Notes under the pieces: generated by a model
The model's input: only the letters and a program-made list of their open reading frames with translations
Told to the model about the DNA's origin: nothing
Databases searched by the model: none
Part shown: piece after piece, positions 27,562-35,865 of the stretch
Layout: the number at the start of each line of letters is the position of its first letter
Numbering within the stretch: position 1 is the stretch's first letter
Position numbers and translations under genes: made by a program
Assembly: GCA_028280565.1 (NCBI GenBank)
Contig: JANQLQ010000330.1
Location: 62,001 to 126,000 of the forward strand
Length of the DNA: 64,000 bases
DNA from: Fulvivirga sp.
GTDB taxonomy: Bacteria; Bacteroidota; Bacteroidia; Cytophagales; Cyclobacteriaceae
Reading direction: 5' to 3'

Positions 27562-30140
27562 TGCAGGATAGAAAACAACCGCCCAAATGGGCAGATCGCC
27601 TTTTGGAATGGTATTGCCAACCTCGTTTACTTGAAGATCTTCAAGGTGATCTCTACGAGCGCTACGAGCGGCATTTAGATAAGCAAGGAGCTACCTGGGC
27701 GGCGCTACGCTACATTTGGGATGTTATCCGGTTCATTCGGCCCTATACGATGCGAAGATCTAAGGCGGGACATGCTCGTAGCACCGGGTTAATGCTTTCC
27801 AATTACTTTAAAACCTCGTACCGCAGCTTGATCAAGCAACGTATAAATTCTATCGTCACTATTTCGGGGCTAGCCTTAGGCTTTTCCACTTTCACGTTAC
27901 TTTGTCTTTACGTTAACGATGAGTTGAAGTACGACCGTTATTTACCCAATGCTGATCGTATATACCGGGTCACCATGAGCTATACTTCGGGTTCTTCCAG
28001 TGAGCATACCGCGTGGAGCGAGCCCACCGTAGGCCAGGCATTGCAAGACCGCTATCCTGAAATAGAGGCCCATGTAGCACTGGTCGATGAAAAATTGACT
28101 GCCAGGGCTCACAACAGGGTCTTCCGGGAAGAAAACTTCTATTACACCACCCCTGGTTTTTTCGATGTTTTCCCTTACGAATTCGAAATAGGCGGCGTAG
28201 AGCCCGCTTTTACCCCCGGTACTGTGGTCATAACGCCTGGCATTGCTAAAAAATACTTTGAGGACAAAAACCCTTTGGACGAAGTTTTGGAAATAGACGG
28301 GAAAGATTACCGGGTCTCAGGAGTCCTGCAAGAAATCCCTTCCCATACAGATCTTAAATTTGATGCGTTGATGGCCGTAGACGACCTGGTCAGCTATGGG
28401 TGGTCCTTTAACTTCATATTATTCCGGGATACAGGGGATGCCAAGGACTTCCAACCTAAGCTGGATCGTACTTTTGCTGAAACACTACAAAAGGAATTTG
28501 ACAAGTATGACACGAAGGGCCAATATCATATGGAGGCCCTCCCAGATGTGCACTTCGGGACCAAAAAACTATTTGACACCCCAAAAAGCAGCCGGGCTAA
28601 TCTCTATGTTTTTTCTACCATCGCCCTGCTTGTGCTGATCATTGCAGGGATCAACTATATGAATATTTCCCTGGCCAACGCTACCAAAAGAAAAGCCGAA
28701 GTCGGGATAAGAAAGGCGGTGGGGGCCCTCAATGGGCAACTTAAGGTACAGTTTATGATAGAATCTGTCCTGATATGCCTGGCCGGTTTCACCTTAGGGG
28801 CAGGCATAACGGTGTATTGCCTGCCTTATCTCAATGATATAGTGGGGAAAGAGATCCATTGGTCAGAGGTTTTTTCACCGGCACTCCTCTTGTTTCTGCT
28901 TATGGTGGTATTACTACTGGCATTGGGTTCTGCCAGCTACCCAGCGCTTTATTTGTCGTCCGCCAAACCAGCGGAAATTTTGAAGGGCAAAGTAAAACGT
29001 GTGGGAAACAGGCTGCTAAGCAACACCTTAGTCGTAGCGCAATTTACGGTCTCTATTATTCTTATGATTTCCACGATACTCATTTTTCGCCAATTGGAAT
29101 TGATCCAATCCAAATCCTTAGGATTCGACCAAGAGCAAATTTTATTGGTTGATATTCCTCGTGAATCCACCGTTCACTCCAACCTGGCGGTACTAAAGAA
29201 TAAACTACTTGGGTATCCTTTTGTGCGGTCGGCGTCCTTTGCAGGCTTCAATAGCTGGCCTACGGCGGATATGGACGTTGATGTCTACGAGGTATACCAA
29301 GATCAAAATTGGCAAACCAAACCTTTCAATAACATTGATGTGGATGAGCATTACTTCGAGTTATTGGACTTAGAGCTAGTTGAAGGACGGGCCTTTACTA
29401 CCGGGGATATGGATGGCCAGTACAGCGTAGTGATCGTGAATCAAGCGCTCGTGGACAACTTGGGCTGGACAAACCCGCTGGAACAGACCGTGATCTATGA
29501 AAATGGCGTAGAATCCGAAGTGATCGGGGTAGTCGAAGACTTTCATTTCAATTCCGTACGGGATAAAATTAAGCCCATCCTTATCTTCCCGAACGGCCGG
29601 TATGCCGAAAAGCTTTTGCTTAAAATCGATTCGGAAGATTGGTGGAAAGCTATTGAGCTGATCGAATCCACCTGGAAAAGCTCCATTGATGCTCATCCTA
29701 TGGAATTCCAGTTTCTCGACCAATATGTACAAGCGCAATACAGGGGGGAACAAACTATGAAACAGGTGTTTGTTTATTTTATGGGTATCGCCTTAAGTAT
29801 TGCCTGCCTGGGGTTATTTGCGCTGATTGCACTGACCAGCAGCCAAAGACTAAAAGAAATCGGGATCCGAAAAGTGCTAGGAGCACGTATGGGGCAGTTG
29901 ATGATAACACTTTCTAAGGATTTTCTACTCCTTGTTGCGATTGCTCTCCTATTAGCCATTCCGCTGGCCGTTTTAGGAATGCGGGTATGGTTAAACAACT
30001 TTGTGTATAAAACGGCAATTTCATTCGACGTTTTCCTTGTTGCCGGTGGAACGGTAGTACTGCTAGCCCTATTCACCATGTCATTCCATATTATTTCAGC
30101 TTCTCGGACTAATCCTGCTACTGTTCTTAAAAGTGAATAA
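27558..30140 (+). CDS. FtsX/MacB-type ABC transporter permease with N-terminal permease-prefix domain
   Basis: An 860-residue protein. Residues about 1-75 (PPKWADRLLEWYC, LLEDLQGDLYERYERH) form the permease-prefix domain typical of PadR-linked transporters. Then comes TM1 (about 88-112), a MacB-like periplasmic domain, three TMs around 350-490 with the FtsX signature ATKRKAEVGIRKAVGA, a second periplasmic domain, and a second TM trio with SSQRLKEIGIRKVLGA. This is a duplicated permease without an ATPase, which must be supplied elsewhere. Such proteins are usually linked to efflux or envelope stress. It overlaps padR by 4 nt. Confidence 0.9.
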   Translation: MMQDRKQPPKWADRLLEWYCQPRLLEDLQGDLYERYERHLDKQGATWAALRYIWDVIRFIRPYTMRRSKAGHARSTGLMLSNYFKTSYRSLIKQRINSIVTISGLALGFSTFTLLCLYVNDELKYDRYLPNADRIYRVTMSYTSGSSSEHTAWSEPTVGQALQDRYPEIEAHVALVDEKLTARAHNRVFREENFYYTTPGFFDVFPYEFEIGGVEPAFTPGTVVITPGIAKKYFEDKNPLDEVLEIDGKDYRVSGVLQEIPSHTDLKFDALMAVDDLVSYGWSFNFILFRDTGDAKDFQPKLDRTFAETLQKEFDKYDTKGQYHMEALPDVHFGTKKLFDTPKSSRANLYVFSTIALLVLIIAGINYMNISLANATKRKAEVGIRKAVGALNGQLKVQFMIESVLICLAGFTLGAGITVYCLPYLNDIVGKEIHWSEVFSPALLLFLLMVVLLLALGSASYPALYLSSAKPAEILKGKVKRVGNRLLSNTLVVAQFTVSIILMISTILIFRQLELIQSKSLGFDQEQILLVDIPRESTVHSNLAVLKNKLLGYPFVRSASFAGFNSWPTADMDVDVYEVYQDQNWQTKPFNNIDVDEHYFELLDLELVEGRAFTTGDMDGQYSVVIVNQALVDNLGWTNPLEQTVIYENGVESEVIGVVEDFHFNSVRDKIKPILIFPNGRYAEKLLLKIDSEDWWKAIELIESTWKSSIDAHPMEFQFLDQYVQAQYRGEQTMKQVFVYFMGIALSIACLGLFALIALTSSQRLKEIGIRKVLGARMGQLMITLSKDFLLLVAIALLLAIPLAVLGMRVWLNNFVYKTAISFDVFLVAGGTVVLLALFTMSFHIISASRTNPATVLKSE

Positions 30141-30204
30141 CCGGACCCTTCGCACTATGAAACGACTGGCTTAAAACACAATTTAAAATCTTCACTTGTC
30201 TAGC

Positions 30205-31434
30205 ATGAAATCATTATTTATCGGAATATTCTTGTTGACGTATTTGACGTGCTGGTCACAAGAAATGAAGACGATCAAAGGAGTAGTGACGGACCATGCT
30301 TCTGGCGAACCCCTTCCTTTTGCCTCCATCAGCCTAAAGAACACACCACTTTCTACGGTAACTAACCTGCAAGGTGAATTTACCTTTCATTTCCCTGCTG
30401 AGTTTATAAATGACACGCTGGAGATCTCCATGCTCGGCTTCGCGGTACTAGAGCAGTTAGTGAATACGCTACCTCCTAGTAAAAATTCATTTACCCTGCG
30501 GCAAAGTGAGAAAATACTGGAAGGAATTGTCATTACCGACACGCTTTCAGCGAATGAAATTATTAAGCTGGCGCTGGAAAGGATCCCTGTAAACTACCCT
30601 ACCCTCCCAGTATCTATGACAGCATTTTACCGCGAAACTCAACAAGTGGACAGTAGCTATGTTTCTTTGGTAGAAGCAGCCTTAACGATTTACGAAGAAA
30701 GTAAAAGCAAAAAGAGCGGGATGTTACGAAAGGCCAAGCTCAAAGTGGATCACCTTAGAAGAAGCTTGAGCTTCCCGCACAAGTACAACGATTGGTGGGA
30801 TACCCACAACCTGCTCATGGCTACGTGGGGGTTAAACCCTGTCCCATACGCCTATCACACCCTACGAAAAGGGGATTTCAGGCGTGAGATGAATACTGAG
30901 CTTAACGGTGAACCTATCTACGTCATTTCAGACCAGCAACTGGGGACTTGGGGTATCCGCCTGTACGTACAAGCTAAAACGTATGCTATCGTCCGTATAG
31001 AAGAACATTATGACCCTGCCGTACAAGGCGAAAAAATTTGGCCGGTGCATCACAAAACATTGGAAATTAAAGCTTACCCAATATACCGCGATCTCGTCAT
31101 CGAATTCAGAAAGTATAAGGGACACTTTTACCTGAACACTGTACGATTCCATTCTAGCCACACTTATGTCGTTGACACCGGGGAAAAAACGGATTTTGGG
31201 ATAAAGCAAGACATCATTGTTAATGAGATTACCTTGGATAACCCGACCAAAATATTAAAAAATGAGGCCCAGCGATTCAATAGCACATTGATAAACAAGA
31301 AGTATACCTATGACGCTGAGTTTTGGGACACTTACAATGTGATCAAAGAAACTCCCTTGGAGGAGGAGCTCATCAAGGACCTTGAACAAGAGGTATCCTT
31401 ATATGATCAGTTCCAATCCCATCCTCAAAAGTAA
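30205..31434 (+). CDS. Exported carboxypeptidase-D-like regulatory-domain protein
   Basis: The ATG at 30205 (MKSLFIGIFLL) gives a signal peptide ending CWSQ; the TTG nine bases earlier is unlikely. The 409-residue protein begins with the beta-sandwich domain found on SusC proteins (IKGVVTDHASGEPLPFASISL, about residues 20-105). A large alpha/beta region follows with MTAFYRETQQ and later TYAIVRIEEHYDP. No TonB plug or barrel is present, so it is not a receptor. Function unknown. It lies 65 nt after the transporter gene and may be in the same transcript. Confidence 0.75.
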   Translation: MKSLFIGIFLLTYLTCWSQEMKTIKGVVTDHASGEPLPFASISLKNTPLSTVTNLQGEFTFHFPAEFINDTLEISMLGFAVLEQLVNTLPPSKNSFTLRQSEKILEGIVITDTLSANEIIKLALERIPVNYPTLPVSMTAFYRETQQVDSSYVSLVEAALTIYEESKSKKSGMLRKAKLKVDHLRRSLSFPHKYNDWWDTHNLLMATWGLNPVPYAYHTLRKGDFRREMNTELNGEPIYVISDQQLGTWGIRLYVQAKTYAIVRIEEHYDPAVQGEKIWPVHHKTLEIKAYPIYRDLVIEFRKYKGHFYLNTVRFHSSHTYVVDTGEKTDFGIKQDIIVNEITLDNPTKILKNEAQRFNSTLINKKYTYDAEFWDTYNVIKETPLEEELIKDLEQEVSLYDQFQSHPQK

Positions 31435-31453
31435 TACGGTTTACCCTCTCATT

Positions 31454-32425
31454 ATGGTTAAAAAAATTATTCTTCAAGGTCTTTTACATGGAATTCTAGC
31501 CTTGCCATTAATGGCACAGGTTACAGTAAGCGGCAAAGTGACTGATATTCATGACAAACCTATTGCCTATGCAAACATTGGCATAGTAAACTCTACGGCC
31601 GGTACGCTATCTAACATCGACGGAAGCTTCAGGCTCAATGTACCTAGATCATTATACAACGAGTCTATTGTATTTTCTGCTATCGGGTATGAGAGGACAC
31701 AATTGCCTGTTCCGTCCCATACCGGGAAAATCCTCCAGGTCAGGCTAAAAGAAAGTGTAACCACGTTAAAGAACGTCACCGTCTTGGCCAAGGAAAAGCA
31801 AAATAAAAAATGGCTGGGGAACAAGAAGAAACACTTGTTAGGGCTTGGATCGATGCATTATGATTCCAGCGCGGCGGGGGGAGCTTATGCTTTACTCATC
31901 CAAAATGACGATCCCGGGCTGAGATACCTGGAAGAGGCCCGGTTATTTATTATGAGAAATACGATGAAGGAATTTAAAATACGGGTAAGGATCATGGAGG
32001 CTGATACGACAAATCATGGTCTCCCTGGAAAGGATTTGATCCATGAAAGCATCGTAGTAGTCTCCTCTATGAAAAAGGGCTGGCTTACATTTGATCTTTC
32101 CCCGCATCATCTAACCGTGGATCGAGAAGAGTTCTTCCTGGTTTTTGAATGGATCTATGAAGATGTCGATCGTAAGAACATTGCTCGGCAGTACAAACAC
32201 TTTATGGCCATGCACCCGGACCGTGTCACTAGGGATACCGTGACAATAGACGGAAAAAAGATCCCCCAAGTACAAGTTTCCAACTTTGTGGTGGGTACCT
32301 TTTTCGGGATTACGAAAAGCAAACGCGATCTGCGTTCTAAAAAATGTTATTCTCGTGAGAGCAGTTTTGGCTCGTGGGAAAGATCTTCGTCCATTATTTC
32401 TGCCAAAGTATTACTTAGTGATTAG
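31454..32425 (+). CDS. Exported carboxypeptidase-D-like regulatory-domain protein, short
   Basis: The ATG at 31454 (MVKKIILQGLL) is preferred; an earlier in-frame start would overlap the previous gene and spoil the signal peptide, which ends LMAQ. The 323-residue protein has the same N-terminal domain as its neighbour (VSGKVTDIHDKPIAYANIGIV, about 21-105), then a basic linker (KQNKKWLGNKKKH) and a beta-rich region with WLTFDLSPHHLTV and FFLVFEWIYE. It sits 20 nt after the previous gene, so the two form an operon. Function unknown. Confidence 0.75.
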   Translation: MVKKIILQGLLHGILALPLMAQVTVSGKVTDIHDKPIAYANIGIVNSTAGTLSNIDGSFRLNVPRSLYNESIVFSAIGYERTQLPVPSHTGKILQVRLKESVTTLKNVTVLAKEKQNKKWLGNKKKHLLGLGSMHYDSSAAGGAYALLIQNDDPGLRYLEEARLFIMRNTMKEFKIRVRIMEADTTNHGLPGKDLIHESIVVVSSMKKGWLTFDLSPHHLTVDREEFFLVFEWIYEDVDRKNIARQYKHFMAMHPDRVTRDTVTIDGKKIPQVQVSNFVVGTFFGITKSKRDLRSKKCYSRESSFGSWERSSSIISAKVLLSD

Positions 32426-32511
32426 TCTTGCTTTTTTACCTAGAGATGTAGTTTTATCAATCCCCAGGAATGATATGAAGTTAGAAATATTTTGTCATTC
32501 TTTGGTTTCCA

Positions 32512-32787
32512 ACATCGTCATTCCTTGCAGCCTGTGCGTTGGGATTTTGCGTGACAAGGAATCTGCTAAGTCGCCGAACGAGAACTCTACCACGCACACA
32601 AAGAGACCGGTTCGCGATAAATGACACAGTAGATTCCTGCTCTCGCGCATCGCTCACCCGGCAAGGCCGGCAGGAATGACGATAAAGAGGTTGTTGTTTC
32701 GTTTTTGACAAGGAGATCCAACGGGCTCCTTTATGGCTAAATCCCTGCCTATCAAATAATTGATGCAAAAAAGCAGAACTAATGTTA
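32512..32787 (-). repeat. Dispersed repeat family 1, copy B (inverted)
   Basis: The reverse complement matches 25049-25300. It contains GATGCGCGAGAGCAGG, the GGCCTTGCCGGGTGAGC block and GCACAGGCTGCAAGGAATGA in the same order, with a divergent middle. It starts 87 nt after the stop of the gene ending at 32425. The gene-free stretch 32426-32924 is filled by this element and the neighbouring family 2 copy. Confidence 0.75.
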
Positions 32788-32790
32788 CAT

Positions 32791-32908
32791 TAAATGCAAT
32801 CGGCAACCTTGTTTTTTTGCCTACTGCCCCTTGCCTGTTGCCGACTGGTCAATACCTCGAACATAACTCATACTCTGCCCGGTAGGTCATTGGAGGCTTA
32901 ACTTAACA
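32791..32908 (-). repeat. Dispersed repeat family 2, copy a
   Basis: Read on the minus strand it begins GTTAAGTTAAGCCTCCAATG, then TTCGAGGTATTGACCAGTC, then a GGCAA/GGCAGTAGGC-rich half. It begins 16 nt beyond the stop of the ABC1-kinase gene, in the same transcriptional direction. Matches copies b and c along its length. Confidence 0.75.
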
Positions 32909-32924
32909 CTAGAGCAGGATACTA

Positions 32925-34220
32925 TCAATCCCCATGGATCACCACCTTAGCCTTGAGATCATTGAGCAGGTTGTACAACCCGAAATAGGTCCGGTTGATG
33001 TAAAGGCCATGTCGATTTCCCCTTGCCGTTTTAGAGTTGCGTAGCTCTTTCATGCGTGAGACCCTATCCCCTACCTCGAAGATCTGTTGGAAATAGCTGT
33101 CGTCACCAAAATCGAATGTATCGTTCCTGAAAGGGCGACCTAACAGTTCGATCATCTCGTGGAAAATAGCCATGAAAAAGTCTTTTTCCTTCCGGGTGTC
33201 GTCAGCATTAAGGAATCCTAGTTTCATAAAAAGCTCTTCCAGGTCATATTCCGGGTTAAGGATATCCTTTTCCATCAGTTTGAAATACTGGTCGTAGAAG
33301 TCTTTTGGAATTACTTTTACACAACCAAAATCGATGATCCCCAACTGGTTTTCCGGGGTAATAATAAAATTGCCGGGGTGCGGGTCCGCATGCACCTCGT
33401 TAAGCTCATGCACCTGGTAGTGATAAAAATCCCATAGCGCTTGTCCTATTTTGTTACGCTCGTCTTGGGAAGGATTTTCCTTCACCCATTCTTTTACATG
33501 CAAGCCATCGATCCAGTCCATAACAAGGATCCGCTCACTGCTAAATTCGGGATAGTATTTAGGGAAGTACACATTAGCCACGTGAGCACTCTTTTGCGTC
33601 AGTTGTATCGACCTTTCCAGCTCCAAGCTATAGTTTGTTTCTTCGATCAGTTTTTCTTCTACTTCCCCGATGTATTGTTCCAATTCTATGTTACTGATCT
33701 TGAACATTCTCGCCGCTATAGGCCTTACTATTTTCAAGTCCGAACTTATACTGTCTGCTACCCCCGGGTACTGCACTTTCACGGCTAACTCTTTCCCATT
33801 TAACGTTGCCTTATGAACCTGGCCAATAGAGGCTGCATTGACGGCGTTTTTAGTGAACGAATCAAAGATAGACTCCGGTGATTTTCCCAAATACTTTTGG
33901 AACGTTCGCACGACCAGCGGGTAAGAAAGTGGCGGTGCACTGTACTGTGACAGGGCAAATTTATCTTGATATGGCGTGGGAAGCACGTTTTTATCCATGC
34001 TCAGCATCTGCGCCACCTTCAGCGCACTTCCTTTTAACTCACTGAGCGATTGATAAATATCTTCCGCGTTTTCACTATCAAGCTGTTCTTTGGTCAAATT
34101 GGGGTTGAACATTTTTTTCCCATAGTGCTTGAGATAATTGCCCCCAACTTTCGCTCCCGTCTTTATAAACTTTGATGCCCTTTGTACCTTGGACGTAGGT
34201 ATACTTATCTGCTCCTTCAT
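32925..34220 (-). CDS. ABC1/AarF/UbiB-family atypical kinase
   Basis: A 431-residue protein with ABC1 family hallmarks: an N-terminal region with LKGSALKVAQMLSMD (variant of the KxGQ motif), the Ala-rich loop AASIGQVHKATL, the nucleotide-binding lysine in ELAVKVQYPGV, the catalytic-loop-like VHADPHPGNFII and the metal-binding IIDFGCVK. UbiB/COQ8 relatives act in quinone biosynthesis or lipid homeostasis as ATPases. A TetR-type regulator gene lies 14 nt upstream and shares its operon. A family 2 repeat follows its stop. Confidence 0.92.
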   Translation of the reverse strand: MKEQISIPTSKVQRASKFIKTGAKVGGNYLKHYGKKMFNPNLTKEQLDSENAEDIYQSLSELKGSALKVAQMLSMDKNVLPTPYQDKFALSQYSAPPLSYPLVVRTFQKYLGKSPESIFDSFTKNAVNAASIGQVHKATLNGKELAVKVQYPGVADSISSDLKIVRPIAARMFKISNIELEQYIGEVEEKLIEETNYSLELERSIQLTQKSAHVANVYFPKYYPEFSSERILVMDWIDGLHVKEWVKENPSQDERNKIGQALWDFYHYQVHELNEVHADPHPGNFIITPENQLGIIDFGCVKVIPKDFYDQYFKLMEKDILNPEYDLEELFMKLGFLNADDTRKEKDFFMAIFHEMIELLGRPFRNDTFDFGDDSYFQQIFEVGDRVSRMKELRNSKTARGNRHGLYINRTYFGLYNLLNDLKAKVVIHGD

Positions 34221-34234
34221 TCTCCCTTCTTCAC

Positions 34235-34909
34235 TCAGCGGTTTTGATACAAAAATTTAGCGAAATCCACCATCATATCCAGAGGGCCTTTGCCCATCAA
34301 TTCAAACGACAGGTTCACGGATTTCTCTATGGCTGCGTCTGTTTTTTCAAAATTAGGACTGTCATCTTTAAGCCAGAAGTTGATCACAAACACTAGTTGC
34401 AACCACAATGCATCCTTATACCTTTCGCTGATCACCGGTCGTTTTACGATCTCTTCGGTAGCCAACCCATCACTGATCAACTGCTGTATATAGTGGTGAA
34501 ATTCTGATTTGAAGCTCTTTAAAAAAGCGGGGGTAATGTCCGATCTTTTGACATCCTTAAAGGACAGGATCGCATAGCTGCGGTCCTTTTTCAGGATCTC
34601 CATCATCGTGTAATAAAAGGCCAATAATTTTTCACGGATGGAGTATTCTGCATATTGTTTATCCGCGTGAAGTACGTTAAGCGTACCCGCTACGTAACCT
34701 TTCCAAATTTCGCGTTGTATGGATGCGAAGGACCCGAAGTACTTATAAAACTCCTCTTCGGGTATTTCTAACTCACGGGTGAATTGAAAAACTGACGGGG
34801 GTTCAGTTCCATTGAGGAGTACATACTCCTTGTACGCCTTAACTAATTTATCGTGATGATCACTCGGTTTCGTTTTGTTACCTTTACCGGCAGCTTTTGT
34901 GGTGGCCAT
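34235..34909 (-). CDS. TetR-like transcriptional regulator
   Basis: The ATG at 34909 (MATTKAAGKG) is chosen; the longer frame adds 37 residues unlike the family and runs through the promoter region. The 224-residue protein starts with a Lys-rich tail and then a TetR-type HTH (VFQFTRELEIPEEEFYKYFGSFASIQREIW, about residues 40-72). An all-helical ligand-binding half ends AKFLYQNR. It is paired with the ABC1 kinase gene 14 nt downstream, a combination seen in other Bacteroidota (memory). A dyad 16-36 nt upstream may be its own operator. Confidence 0.8.
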   Translation of the reverse strand: MATTKAAGKGNKTKPSDHHDKLVKAYKEYVLLNGTEPPSVFQFTRELEIPEEEFYKYFGSFASIQREIWKGYVAGTLNVLHADKQYAEYSIREKLLAFYYTMMEILKKDRSYAILSFKDVKRSDITPAFLKSFKSEFHHYIQQLISDGLATEEIVKRPVISERYKDALWLQLVFVINFWLKDDSPNFEKTDAAIEKSVNLSFELMGKGPLDMMVDFAKFLYQNR

Positions 34910-34924
34910 AGTTTCAATAATTAT

Positions 34925-34945
34925 GTTATCACTACTTATTATAAC
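34925..34945. promoter_or_regulatory. Candidate TetR operator
   Basis: GTTAT (34925-34929) and ATAAC (34941-34945) form a 21-bp dyad just upstream of the TetR-like start, between that gene and the divergent SIMPL gene. The half-sites are short, so chance occurrence is possible. Confidence 0.3.
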
Positions 34946-34971
34946 GTATAATTCAAAGGGTGTTCTTAATT

Positions 34972-34992
34972 GTTTTGATTTTTTTTCAAAAC
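34972..34992. promoter_or_regulatory. AT-rich hairpin in the TetR/SIMPL divergent region
   Basis: GTTTTGA (34972-34978) pairs with TCAAAAC (34986-34992) over a T7 loop. It could be an operator or simply AT-rich promoter sequence. Confidence 0.25.
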
Positions 34993-35043
34993 TTTTGTGG
35001 AACCCGGCGGGTCTATGCATCTCCTATGTAAAAGAATAAAACT

Positions 35044-35736
35044 ATGAAAAGGATACTGTTTTTAGCACTCGTGATCGTAAGCTGGTCAGCGAGTGGACAA
35101 GGCACACAGCCCCTGAAAAAAAAGATAGAAGTTAAAGGACTGGCTGAAAAAGAAGTGGTCCCGGATGAGATCTACTTGCGCATCACGCTAAAAGAATACA
35201 AAGACGGTGGAAAAAATATTGCCATGAACCAACTCGAGGCCGGGTTGGTAAAGGCCGTTAAACAATTGGGCATTGCCGAAAAAGAACTCACTGTGGACAA
35301 CATCTATGGTTACAATTGGAATTGGAGAAAACGAAAAAGTGATGAATTCCTGGCTTCTAAAAGCTTTCGGCTTAAAGTAAAGGAGTTAAAATTTGTCAAT
35401 GACCTGGTGGACCGGCTGGACCCCCGTGGTGTGAATAACATCAACATAGCCGAGGTGACACACTCAAAGCTTGAGGACTATAAAATGGAACTCAGGGCGG
35501 AGGCCCTCAAGGCTGCCAAGGAAAAAGCCAATTATTTACTGGGCTCGATCGATGAAAAACTTGGCGGCGCTTTAGAAATACAGGAAATCGACTACGAATA
35601 CCAGCCGCCGGTTTATGCAAGAAGTGTCGCCTATGACGCAGCAATCGCAGAATCCAAGGTCGGGTACCAGTCGGAGTTGGAGTTTAAGACGATCACGATC
35701 AAATCGGAGTTCCGGGTAGTATTCGAGATCGAGTAG
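35044..35736 (+). CDS. Exported SIMPL-domain (DUF541) protein
   Basis: A 230-residue protein with a signal peptide ending ASGQ and then the SIMPL domain: KKIEVKGLAEKEVVPDEI, YGYNWNWRKRK, AEALKAAKEKANYLL and a terminal beta strand SEFRVVFEIE. SIMPL proteins are periplasmic or surface proteins of uncertain function. It is divergent from the TetR gene and is followed 9 nt later by a clear terminator, so it forms a single-gene transcript. Confidence 0.85.
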   Translation: MKRILFLALVIVSWSASGQGTQPLKKKIEVKGLAEKEVVPDEIYLRITLKEYKDGGKNIAMNQLEAGLVKAVKQLGIAEKELTVDNIYGYNWNWRKRKSDEFLASKSFRLKVKELKFVNDLVDRLDPRGVNNINIAEVTHSKLEDYKMELRAEALKAAKEKANYLLGSIDEKLGGALEIQEIDYEYQPPVYARSVAYDAAIAESKVGYQSELEFKTITIKSEFRVVFEIE

Positions 35737-35744
35737 AGTAAGAT

Positions 35745-35775
35745 CATTGCCGGGAAAAGAAACTTCCCGGCAATG
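35745..35775 (+). terminator. Hairpin terminator after the SIMPL gene
   Basis: CATTGCCGGGAA (35745-35756) and TTCCCGGCAATG (35764-35775) form a perfect 12-bp, GC-centred stem with a 7-nt loop. There is no long U-run. Confidence 0.6.
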
Positions 35776-35865
35776 CTCAAAAGATCGTAGGACCTATTTT
35801 CTATCAAAACGATTCTGCCTTCCACCCAAATTCTACCTTGGATGTCGGCTCAAATTCAGCGCTTT

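Noticed and set aside
26026-32425. Composite transposon bounded by the inverted repeats
   Set aside because: No transposase or integrase lies between the repeats, and no target-site duplication is visible; the enclosed genes look like ordinary chromosomal genes.
32286-32624. 112-residue plus-strand open frame
   Set aside because: Overlaps the end of the regulatory-domain gene out of frame and continues into the family 1 repeat.
34235-35020. Longer TetR-like start at 35020
   Set aside because: It would translate the divergent promoter region and add 37 residues not typical of the family; the ATG at 34909 fits better.
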